Below are positions 1 through 5,016 of a stretch of DNA of 7,053 nt, piece after piece (position 1 is the first letter of the stretch; every line of letters starts with the position of its first letter). The stretch lies in contig JBBSOC010000086.1 in assembly GCA_038260095.1 (NCBI GenBank), positions 1 to 7,053 of the forward strand, written 5' to 3'. The stretch comes from QHCE01 sp038260095 (lineage in GTDB: Bacteria > Actinomycetota > Actinomycetes > Mycobacteriales > QHCE01). The notes below the pieces were generated by a model. That model saw nothing but the letters and a program-made list of their open reading frames with translations, was not told the origin of the DNA and made no database searches. The position numbers and the translations under genes are program-made.

Positions 1-1
1 C

Positions 2-601
2 GAGTTCTGCGAGATTCCGCTCGTGCCGTCCGTGGACGACTCCGGGGCTCCGCTCGTTCTCGCAGGCACTGCGGCGGCCGCCATCAATACTGCGGTCACT
101 TCGTTTTGGAACTCCCACCTGCTCACCGGCGACAACATCATTGTCGCCCACACCGTGGCGCAGCGAGTTGGCATCGACGATGTGATGGCGCAGGTCCTGC
201 CCGCCGGCAAAGTAGATGCAGTGAAACGACTGCAAGACCAAGGCAAAGTCGTCGCGATGGTGGGTGATGGGGTCAACGACGCAGCAGCCCTGGCCCAAGC
301 AGACCTCGGTATCGCCATGGGTACCGGCACCGATGTGGCCATGCACGCCGCCGACCTCACACTGGTGCGCGGCGACCTTCGCGCCGCCGCGGACGCCATC
401 GCGCTATCGCGCCGCACCCTGCGCACCATCAAAGGGAACCTGTTCTGGGCGTTCGCCTACAACACAGCGGCTCTGCCCTTGGCAGCCGCTGGAATGGTTA
501 CTCCCATACTCGCCGCCGCAGCTATGGTGTTCTCTAGCATTTTCGTTGTCACTAACAGCCTGCGACTGTTCAGGTTCACTCCCGATCAGAAAGGACAGTG
601 A
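2..601 (+). CDS. Copper-translocating P1B-type ATPase, C-terminal part (5' end outside window)
   Basis: This is the C-terminal part of a heavy-metal P-type ATPase, an inner-membrane pump that exports metal using ATP. From LLTGDN (119-136) onward the match is continuous: the hinge motif MVGDGVNDAAALAQADLGIA, then AMGTGTDVA, then two last membrane segments. The last helices carry YN (in FAYNTAALP) and MxxSS (in AMVFSSIFVVTN), the signature of the Cu(I) subgroup P1B-1. The phosphorylation motif DKTGT and the metal-binding CPC helix would lie upstream and are not seen. The roughly 38 codons before LLTGDN (IPLVPSV...SGAPLVLAG) do not resemble the normal ATPase sequence at this point and faintly recall the C-terminal end of Mrp/ApbC-type ATPases, so the frame may be a fusion. 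The stop overlaps the next gene region, suggesting one operon. Copper is inferred from the motifs. Confidence 0.9.
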   Translation, partial: EFCEIPLVPSVDDSGAPLVLAGTAAAAINTAVTSFWNSHLLTGDNIIVAHTVAQRVGIDDVMAQVLPAGKVDAVKRLQDQGKVVAMVGDGVNDAAALAQADLGIAMGTGTDVAMHAADLTLVRGDLRAAADAIALSRRTLRTIKGNLFWAFAYNTAALPLAAAGMVTPILAAAAMVFSSIFVVTNSLRLFRFTPDQKGQ

Positions 602-606
602 TCACA

Positions 607-861
607 ATGCGATACGCACACTGCATGTATGGAATGGGCGGCATGGGCCTATGGATGACCATCTGGATGTTGGCCGGAATCGGCGTGATCATCGCAGTAG
701 TACTCGGAATCATCTGGCTAGTTCGAACCAGCAGCCCCCGACTCGGCAACCCAACCGCCCAACCAGACGAAGCCCTCCAGGTGCTGCGCCGTCGCTACGC
801 CGCCGGCGACATCGACCAGGAGCAGTACCAAAACCAGCTACGCGACCTCCAAATCCGCTAA
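607..861 (+). CDS. Small membrane protein with C-terminal SHOCT domain
   Basis: An 84-residue protein with a Met/Gly-rich N-terminus (CMYGMGGMG), one hydrophobic segment at about residues 15-39, a polar linker, and a SHOCT-type C-terminus at about 54-81 (EALQVLRRRYAAGDIDQEQY). SHOCT is a short domain found at protein ends, often beside membrane segments, and is thought to mediate oligomerisation; its biochemical role is not established. An alternative GTG start at 598 overlaps the ATPase stop (GTGA). I prefer the ATG at 607 because AAGGA at 591-595 would be only 2 nt from the GTG but 11 nt from the ATG. Small SHOCT proteins commonly sit next to copper ATPases in actinobacterial metal-resistance clusters, so an accessory role in metal handling is likely but inferred. 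The Met-rich start could bind Cu(I), which is also inference. Confidence 0.85.
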   Translation: MRYAHCMYGMGGMGLWMTIWMLAGIGVIIAVVLGIIWLVRTSSPRLGNPTAQPDEALQVLRRRYAAGDIDQEQYQNQLRDLQIR

Positions 862-909
862 CGCTCGCCGAGAGAAAGACCAGATCTGGACCTGCGAGGG
901 GTAAAACTC

Positions 910-1134
910 TTGGTGAGGTCTGTGGCAACAAGCAACGAGCGGCGGAACCGGTGGGTGCGGCACTGGAACCGTGGGGCAGCACGTTATGACCCGACGATGC
1001 GCATGCTCGACCGAGTGCTGTTTCGTGACACCCGGGAGTGGGTGTGCCAGCAGGCCACAGGCGACGTGCTCGAGATCGCAGCCGGTACCGGGCTCAATCT
1101 GGAGCACTACCCCGCAGGAATCCTCCACAAGTGA
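910..1134 (+). pseudogene. Truncated class I SAM-dependent methyltransferase (N-terminal fragment)
   Basis: The reading frame gives 74 residues starting at TTG 910, preceded by a good ribosome-binding site (GAGGGG, 896-901); GTG at 913 or 922 are alternatives. Residues 12-50 (WVRHWNRGAARYDPTM...) have the usual lead-in of small class I methyltransferases, and residues 53-63 (VLEIAAGTGLN) are motif I, the SAM-binding glycine loop. After NLEHYPAGI the frame runs into three unrelated residues and a stop. Family members of this kind have about 200 residues, so motifs II and later and the substrate pocket are missing. It follows the SHOCT gene by 48 bp in the same direction, probably the last gene of the original metal operon. 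No continuation of the methyltransferase was found in the other frames after 1134, so the break looks like an insertion or deletion scar, not a simple frameshift. Confidence 0.8.
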
Positions 1135-1219
1135 GCCTGCACCCGACCGGCGACCCCGAATACTTCCCCCTAGGCGTCAAACACAGATACTCTCGCTAAG
1201 CCTGCCTGGATACACCGCC

Positions 1220-1249
1220 TGACTTCGGCTGGTCATTGGTTTGTATGAT
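1220..1249 (+). promoter_or_regulatory. Candidate sigma-70-type promoter upstream of a short ORF
   Basis: TGACTT at 1220-1225 and TATGAT at 1244-1249 are separated by 18 bp. The -10 is close to consensus, the -35 is weaker. A start of transcription near 1256 would give a leader of about 25 nt before the start codon at 1282. This is read from sequence only. Confidence 0.35.
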
Positions 1250-1281
1250 GCTGTGATTTGTCCTACCTGGAGGGAGTAGGC

Positions 1282-1347
1282 ATGAGGCGCGGTGTCGGGA
1301 TTGCTCCTAGTCGGGGTGTCGTGAAGGAAGCTTTCACCAGGCACTAA
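1282..1347 (+). CDS. Possible 21-residue peptide or 5' stub of a lost gene
   Basis: A short frame beginning MRRGVGIAPSRG and ending in TAA. It is preceded by GGAGGGAG (1269-1276), a near-perfect Shine-Dalgarno sequence 5 nt before the ATG, and by a plausible promoter at 1220-1249. The peptide is basic (five Arg/Lys plus a terminal His) with no membrane segment. I do not recognise it. The strong translation signals suggest that a real gene once started here, possibly a transposase or leader peptide cut off by later events. The frames after 1347 do not give a recognisable continuation. Confidence 0.3.
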   Translation: MRRGVGIAPSRGVVKEAFTRH

Positions 1348-1445
1348 CCGTGATGTCCTTGTTGGTCAGCGGTCTATCAAATGATCTTCAGGGAATCCTT
1401 AGAGTGCCTCTCACCAGTCAGCAGTTACCGCGCTGAGCTGCGCAG

Positions 1446-1619
1446 ATGCCATCAGTGGAACTTGGTGACAGCTTCCTTATTAACCACACCATCGCCCGCC
1501 TGCGCGCCCACGGCGCCGAACTCCTCGGCGAGGTGGCGCAGTACGAGAGCATCTTCCGGCTCTGCTACCTCCGCGACCTCGCGGGCATCATCGTCGCCCT
1601 GGCCGAACAGATCGGCTGA
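1446..1619 (+). pseudogene. VOC (glyoxalase/bleomycin-resistance fold) protein, C-terminal fragment
   Basis: A 57-codon frame from ATG 1446 to TGA 1617-1619. Residues 16-57 (IARLRAHGAELLGEVAQYES, then RLCYLRDLAGIIVALAEQIG) match the final beta-alpha-beta unit of VOC-superfamily proteins, which normally ends in a strand of the type GPEGIIVALAEQ. In active metal-dependent members the Glu in this strand (PEG) is often a metal ligand; here that segment reads DLAGIIVAL, so the Glu is replaced. A full single-domain protein has about 120-150 residues, so well over half is missing. A stop codon lies in frame just upstream (1434-1436), so the fragment cannot extend 5'. The ATG has no clear ribosome-binding site. 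I regard it as a remnant, not a working gene. Confidence 0.7.
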
Positions 1620-1740
1620 CGTGGGCCTGCCGCGCGGGGGCGGGGGCATCAGCGATGCGCGAACGGATCGCGAGAGTATGTTGATGCAACCGTTCTCCGG
1701 GCTCGGCGCGACCAATGAAGATCAGCGTGTGGACGCCGGT

Positions 1741-1962
1741 CAAGGTTCGCGCGGCGCCACGATCCCCGAACGCACAGACCAGCAGGCCGGACGTCGGCGG
1801 TGCGGCCACCGGGGCGGACGGCCACCAGCCTTCGACCCGAACACTTACCGACGCCGTAACGTCGTCGAACGCTGCATAAACCGGCTCAAGCAATGGCGCG
1901 GCATCGCCACCCGATACGGCAGACTCGCCTGCCCACTACCAAGCAACCAGCACCTTCGTTAG
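1741..1962 (+). pseudogene. IS5-family transposase, C-terminal remnant
   Basis: The frame contains ATIPERTDQQAGRRRC, GGRPPAFDPNTYRRRNVVER and INRLKQWRGIATRYGRLA. This is the C-terminal region of IS5-family (IS427-like group) DDE transposases, including the RRRNVVERC...N.LKQWR helix that carries the last catalytic Glu (E of VVER). The N-terminal DNA-binding part and the first two catalytic Asp residues are absent. After GRLAC the frame breaks: a +1 shift at about 1929 gives AHYQATSTFVSAC, resembling the usual YQA.V.LAS end of these enzymes, so there is probably a one-base indel as well as the truncation. The nominal stop (TAG 1960-1962) falls inside the left arm of the inverted repeat that follows. 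The upstream part of the same frame (from 1381) is antisense or out-of-frame shadow of the VOC piece and is not included. Confidence 0.8.
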
Positions 1963-2007
1963 CGCCTGTCCGGTGGATCAACAAATGATCCACCGGACAG
2001 GCGCTAA
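1959..2007. repeat. Perfect 22-bp inverted repeat with 5-nt loop (bidirectional terminator or IS-end junction)
   Basis: Arms 1959-1980 and 1986-2007 are exact reverse complements (left arm starts TTAGCGCCTGTCC, ends GTGGATCA), separated by ACAAA. As RNA this forms a long, GC-rich hairpin on either strand. It lies between the end of the transposase remnant (+) and the end of the acetyltransferase gene (-), where a bidirectional terminator would be useful, but there is no U-tract on either side. The sequence just after it (GGCGTGTCTGACAAAT, 2008-2023) resembles an IS end, so two head-to-head IS ends are an alternative. Confidence 0.75.
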
Positions 2008-2059
2008 GGCGTGTCTGACAAATGTGTCGTCAAGGCGATGACAGCGTTGTGGGTGACCG

Positions 2060-2593
2060 TCACCACCGTCGGCGCACCGTGGCCTTGGTGCCGGTCACCA
2101 GGCTCGCGGCCGGAACGTCGACCGCCCCGGCGGCAACCACGGCGTCGCGCCCGATGCTGACCCCGGGCAGGATCGTGGCACCAGCGCCGATCCACACGTT
2201 CTCCGCCACGTCGATGGGCGCGCCGGTGAGGTACAGCCGACGCTCCTGCGGGTCGACCGGGTGACCATCGGTGATGAACGTGGCCTTCGGACCGACCATC
2301 ACGCCATCACCTAGTCGAATCCCGGCATAGTCCAGGAACGTGCAGCCCTGGTTGATGAACACGCGCTCGGCGAGGTCCAGGTGGAGCCCGTGGCCCGTGT
2401 AGAAGGGCGGATAGATCGTGACGCGCGCCGGCAGCGGACGGCCCAAAATCTGCTCGAACAACGCCGCCTTGCCCGCCTCATCCTCGAAGGGCAGGACGTT
2501 CAGGCGCGAGGTGAGCTCGGTGACCCGCAGCACCCTTTCCGCCATCGCCTGGAACTCGGCGCTGTGGATGCGCATGAGACGCTCACTGGACAT
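2060..2593 (-). CDS. Hexapeptide-repeat O-acetyltransferase (maltose/galactoside acetyltransferase type)
   Basis: A 177-residue left-handed beta-helix acetyltransferase of the LbH_MAT_GAT type, which moves an acetyl group from acetyl-CoA to a sugar or related hydroxyl in the cytoplasm. The N-terminal helical cap is at about 1-55 (MRIHSAEFQAMAERVLRVTE). The beta-helix follows: PPFYTGHGLHLDLAERVFIN, QGCTFLDYAGIRLGDGVMVG, then the catalytic His in FITDGHPVDPQERR, then NVWIGAGATILPGVSIGRDA and VPAASLVTGTKATVRRRW. The usual turn reads GAVVTKDVPA; here it is GAVDVPA, about three residues shorter. The start ATG (2591-2593) has a good ribosome-binding site, GAGAGGA at 2601-2607, 7 nt upstream. Length and both ends are normal for the family. 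The true substrate cannot be told from sequence. It stands alone, with no operon partner. Confidence 0.9.
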   Translation of the reverse strand: MSSERLMRIHSAEFQAMAERVLRVTELTSRLNVLPFEDEAGKAALFEQILGRPLPARVTIYPPFYTGHGLHLDLAERVFINQGCTFLDYAGIRLGDGVMVGPKATFITDGHPVDPQERRLYLTGAPIDVAENVWIGAGATILPGVSIGRDAVVAAGAVDVPAASLVTGTKATVRRRW

Positions 2594-2946
2594 TCCACGA
2601 TCCTCTCAGGTGTACCGGGGATCTGGACGAGGACTCACTGATGACCAGGCTATAGGGGACGTTGTCGCTGAGGCGCTCAACGTTCGGTTCAATATCTGGG
2701 GCGCGGATCAGGGCCTCGAGCCGCTGTACTGGACGATCGATGCGCCCTTGAACCCGTTTGAAGTTGCTGGATTTCCTGGCGCCGACTACAGCGATGAGCA
2801 GGGCTGTGAAATCGCGGAACGCTGGGCGCAAGCTCTGTCCTTGCATCCCGCGAGAAAATCGCCTAACCCTCGCCAGCTGGATTCGATAGCCGATTTGAGA
2901 TTCGGTTTCTTTCGATTTGATGGTCCACTGTGGTGTGCACCAAAAA
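2594..2946. other. About 350 bp with no convincing gene; possible orphan coding fragment on + strand
   Basis: On the + strand a frame is open from GTG 2610 onward and reads LTDDQAIGDVVAEALNVRFN, then LEPLYWTIDAPLNPFEVAGF and YSDEQGCEIAERWAQAL. Its acidic, mixed composition looks like genuine protein up to about 2850, after which it runs through the attachment site as nonsense. It has no ribosome-binding site and I do not recognise it. The opposite-strand frame (2583-2846) overlaps the acetyltransferase start and is less protein-like. The acetyltransferase promoter should lie here; a TATAGC (minus strand, 2654-2649) with TTGAGC 20 bp upstream is only a weak candidate. Confidence 0.3.
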
Positions 2947-2960
2947 GTTTACGAATCCAC

Positions 2961-2982
2961 GTTGCCGTCACGGTTGCCGTCA
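2961..2982 (+). repeat. Direct repeat, copy 1 (candidate integrase arm-type site)
   Basis: A 22-bp sequence identical to 3178-3199, made of two TTGCCGTCA units spaced 11 bp, about one helical turn. Its second unit also forms the left arm of a small hairpin, TTGCCGT (2974-2980) with ACGGCAA (2985-2991), which copy 2 lacks. On the minus strand it would encode DGNRDGN. Confidence 0.8.
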
Positions 2983-3042
2983 AAACGGCAAAATCGGCTG
3001 GAAATCAGAGTCAAAAATTGGTAAACATACAGGTCACAGGCG

Positions 3043-3085
3043 TGGCCAGGGCCGGGATCGAACCGGCGACCTTCCGCTTTTCAGG
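3043..3085 (-). tRNA. 3' half of tRNA-Phe(GAA), partial; likely attachment-site core
   Basis: Read on the minus strand, 3085-3043 gives one base of the anticodon stem, the anticodon loop CTGAAAA (anticodon GAA, Phe), the 3' anticodon stem GCGGA, variable loop AGGTC, T-stem GCCGG with loop TTCGATC and CCGGC, and the acceptor strand CCTGGCC followed by A. No D-arm or 5' acceptor follows upstream: the first base beyond 3085 already fails to pair. The fragment cannot be a working tRNA. Pieces of this extent, from the anticodon loop to the 3' end, are typical identity blocks of integrases that target tRNA genes. Confidence 0.75.
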
Positions 3086-3177
3086 TAGATGAAGGCCGTC
3101 TATGGGCGTGTACCGGTGTGCGTTTCCGCTAGAAAGCCTCCATGTGTGACCGCCCGTGTGTGCCGCTGTTCAGGGAT

Positions 3178-3199
3178 GTTGCCGTCACGGTTGCCGTCA
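3178..3199 (+). repeat. Direct repeat, copy 2 (candidate integrase arm-type site)
   Basis: Exact copy of the 22-bp repeat at 2961-2982, on the other side of the tRNA-Phe core and in the same orientation. On the minus strand the surrounding frame reads SEPDGNRDGNIPEQ between stop codons, which may be the ghost of an integrase C-terminus. Confidence 0.8.
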
Positions 3200-3240
3200 G
3201 GTTCGGATTACGTAAACGGCTGCGCTCGGTTGCTCTCAGG

Positions 3241-4143
3241 TCAGATCCATCGTTCATCTCTTGGTGTCCAGTTCATATCAGATGCGGCATTGTTGATGAT
3301 CGGATCGGTGAATGCGGCGGAGCTGTTAAGAACATCTGCGAAAGTTTCGGGTAGTTCATTTTCGCGTCGGACGCGTGTGCGCCAGGCTCGCCATTTCGTC
3401 TGTGCGGCTAAAGGCATTCGCTTCAGTCGCGGCAGCAAAGGCTGAAGCTGGATTTGGCGGTGCGCGGCAACGATCTCCAGGGTTTTGCGGAGCTGGTTCG
3501 CGTCGATCCGGTGACGACGGATGATCGTATAGACATCTGCGTAGTCCCGCCAGCGGGTGTTGGTCTCACCACGATCGATTGCGGTGACGAGTTTCTCTGC
3601 CAGCACCATAGTGAGTGGGTACCCGAGAAGCTGCACGGAGTTGAGCCCTATGTTCACAATGCGAGGCAACTCGATACGTGTGGGAATGGGCCAGACAGGA
3701 TCACCAAAGCTAACATCGATACCAATCGGTAGACGCGCCCGGTCGAGCGCACCGACGAGCTTCACCCGGATACCGGAGTATTCGTCCTCGTCACGAATCA
3801 CCGACGCTGTGATTGTTTCAGTGTTGAAGAAGATGCCGTCTGACAGATCTATGACTGCAATCTCGCCTATCCGGTCCGCCACGTCGTCGAGATCGTTGGA
3901 AATTCGGATGGCTAGCAGGTCGATGTACTTCGTTGGACGCCGGAGAGCGAAGGCCGCCAGCAGTACCCCGCCTTTGACGATGAAATCTTCCCTGTAGGGT
4001 GATGCCGCAATCCTCGCAAGAAAAGACTCCAGCACATACAAGGTCTGGAGCTCCTGAACGTTGCCGCCGGTATCCCGGGCGAGCCTGCGGATAGCGAGCG
4101 TCGCATCCGTGGACGGTGTTCCACGATGCGGGTTGGGGCTCAC
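3241..4143 (-). CDS. abiEii: AbiEii/AbiGii-family toxin (nucleotidyltransferase), probable catalytic-site variant
   Basis: A 300-residue AbiEii toxin of the type IV toxin-antitoxin / abortive-infection system. Family members are nucleotidyltransferases whose activity arrests growth, for example on phage infection. Landmarks: KGGVLLAAFALRRPTKYIDL (57-76), the nucleotidyltransferase glycine motif and DxD region; SND (82-84); IGIDVSFGDPV in the middle; and LAEKLVTAIDR with WRDYADVYTI, the conserved C-terminal helical motif. The family normally has T(K/R)DIDL, but here residue 73 is Tyr (TAC at 3927-3925) in place of the first Asp, so catalysis may be lost. The GTG start (4143-4141) overlaps the antitoxin stop in GTGA, giving translational coupling. 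Length and ends look complete. The next ATG is far inside, so GTG is the best start. Base composition is lower in GC than the metal genes, suggesting separate acquisition. Confidence 0.88.
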   Translation of the reverse strand: MSPNPHRGTPSTDATLAIRRLARDTGGNVQELQTLYVLESFLARIAASPYREDFIVKGGVLLAAFALRRPTKYIDLLAIRISNDLDDVADRIGEIAVIDLSDGIFFNTETITASVIRDEDEYSGIRVKLVGALDRARLPIGIDVSFGDPVWPIPTRIELPRIVNIGLNSVQLLGYPLTMVLAEKLVTAIDRGETNTRWRDYADVYTIIRRHRIDANQLRKTLEIVAAHRQIQLQPLLPRLKRMPLAAQTKWRAWRTRVRRENELPETFADVLNSSAAFTDPIINNAASDMNWTPRDERWI

Positions 4144-4721
4144 AGTAAAACCTCCAGCGCGGATCGTAGTGAGGGACGCACAGCTGGAAAGTCCTTCGCC
4201 ATGTCCATCAATACACCGGGGCTACTACCGCGTCGTCGAAGCCATCGCTTTAGTGCTTCCGTGGAAAGATCAAAACCCCAAATGTGCTGTAAACGGAAGA
4301 CGTCGATGATTGTGCGCTCAGGGCCGTAGAGGCCGATCGCAAGGTCTGCGGATAGCTGCTGTGTGGTTCGGCCGATCTTGAAAGTCTCCCGATCGAAGAA
4401 GTGCCACGCGATCGGCGCATACCGAGCCCTTAACCGGTGAGCACCCCTTGGCAACGCCACATCGCTTGCCGCAGGTATTTCATCGGTGAGATCATGGATC
4501 GCTAACGCGCTGAGCAGGCACAGTGTGGCATCAGGTCGGCGTGTGGCAATTGACATCAACGCCGCGGTCGTGTCATCGACAGCGCCGATCCGAACGAAGA
4601 CGCCGGGGGCAATTTGCTCGTACTCGCCATCCCCTATGAGCACCGAGAGCCGGTGTCGGGTCACGCCTGCGGCGTCAAGGCTCGCGTAACGGAGCAGATC
4701 AGGCAATTCCTCGCTTCCCAT
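4140..4721 (-). CDS. abiEi: AbiEi-family antitoxin / transcriptional regulator
   Basis: A 193-residue AbiEi-type antitoxin. In characterised AbiE systems AbiEi neutralises the toxin without tight protein binding (type IV) and represses its own operon by binding an inverted repeat at the promoter. An N-terminal winged helix is at about 9-45 (DAAGVTRHRLSVLIGDGEY, then APGVFVR). The C-terminal antitoxin domain follows, with LCLLSALAIHDLTDEIPA, VALPRGAHRLRA and YGPERTIIDVFRL, all usual for the family. The ATG (4721-4719) is preceded by GGTGGGG (4732-4726) as ribosome-binding site. It is the first gene of a two-gene operon with the toxin, overlapping by GTGA. The inverted repeat 4736-4782 upstream is the natural operator. 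No frameshift or missing motif is apparent, so this gene is probably functional even if the toxin is not. Confidence 0.85.
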   Translation of the reverse strand: MGSEELPDLLRYASLDAAGVTRHRLSVLIGDGEYEQIAPGVFVRIGAVDDTTAALMSIATRRPDATLCLLSALAIHDLTDEIPAASDVALPRGAHRLRARYAPIAWHFFDRETFKIGRTTQQLSADLAIGLYGPERTIIDVFRLQHIWGFDLSTEALKRWLRRRGSSPGVLMDMAKDFPAVRPSLRSALEVLL

Positions 4722-4735
4722 ACACGCCCCACCTT

Positions 4736-4782
4736 CAACAGAAAACGCTACACACTAACTATACCTGTAGCTTTTTCTGTTG
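4736..4782 (-). promoter_or_regulatory. Inverted-repeat operator over the abiE promoter
   Basis: Arms 4736-4751 (CAACAGAAAACGCTAC) and 4767-4782 (GTAGCTTTTTCTGTTG) are inverted copies matching at 15 of 16 positions, with a 15-bp gap. The gap contains the -10 box of the operon promoter, and one arm overlaps the region between -10 and -35, the other the start of transcription. Autorepression by AbiEi binding such repeats is known in the family; that this repeat is its site is inferred from position. Confidence 0.75.
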
Positions 4783-4787
4783 GACAA
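4758..4787 (-). promoter_or_regulatory. Promoter of the abiEi-abiEii operon
   Basis: On the minus strand TTGTCC (4787-4782) and TATAGT (4763-4758) are 18 bp apart. Transcription would begin near 4751, giving a leader of about 30 nt before the abiEi ATG. It lies within the inverted repeat 4736-4782. Confidence 0.55.
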
Positions 4788-5016
4788 GCTTCGCCTCGTA
4801 TTGGACTGTCATACATGGAGCAGGCCCTGGAAGCCGCGATTCAGGGTCAGTTGGTAGTGGTCGCGTGTCTGAGTGGCGGTCGTGTGTGCATTGGACGGCC
4901 CGGCCGGGCTGGACAGGCAGATGGTGATCTAGATGATCCCGGTACCAGGCGTTCATCCAAGGGGGCTAACAATCCCGTCGATCGACCGTGCCCCACATGT
5001 GCTGGTATATTTGGAT

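Larger units (their letters stand above)
1135..1445. other. Rearranged stretch without a recognisable gene
   Basis: Between the methyltransferase break and the VOC fragment I see only the candidate promoter and the 21-codon frame, plus a second short frame at 1353-1436 (27 codons, starting MSLLVSG) without a ribosome-binding site. No IS ends or clear inverted repeats were found. The stretch contains the junction that truncated the methyltransferase. Confidence 0.5.
2947..3217. other. Attachment-site-like region (attP architecture) for a tyrosine integrase
   Basis: A central tRNA-Phe 3' segment (3043-3085) is bracketed by an identical 22-bp repeat at 2961-2982 and 3178-3199, each holding two copies of TTGCCGTCA 11 bp apart. 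Outside these lie GTTTACGAATCC (2947-2958) and GGATTACGTAAAC (3205-3217), inverted copies of each other with one extra base. A tRNA-derived core with repeated arm sites on both sides is the layout of attP in integrative elements and phages. An attL or attR would be expected to keep the arms on one side only. Function is inferred; no integrase gene is present in the window. Confidence 0.5.

Noticed and set aside
264..989. 241-codon + strand frame
   Set aside because: It overlaps the ATPase and SHOCT genes in another frame and has the Arg/Pro/Ser-rich composition of a shadow.
1381..1962. A single 193-residue + strand protein
   Set aside because: Only the end is transposase; the first half is out-of-frame shadow of the VOC fragment with low-complexity Ser/Thr/Ala content.
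2418..3092. One long + strand frame of 224 codons
   Set aside because: Its first part is antisense to the acetyltransferase gene and its last part (ARAGIEPATFRFSG) is the well-known false translation of a tRNA 3' end.
2961..3199. CRISPR-like repeats
   Set aside because: Only two copies, with a tRNA-derived segment between them and no regular spacer length.
3557..3997. + strand frame opposite the toxin gene
   Set aside because: Antisense shadow of AbiEii; rich in Ser/Arg and without family features.
4896..4909. GCCCGGCCGGGC palindrome as a terminator of the lipoprotein gene
   Set aside because: Self-complementary without room for a loop, no U-tract, and short palindromes are common in GC-rich DNA.
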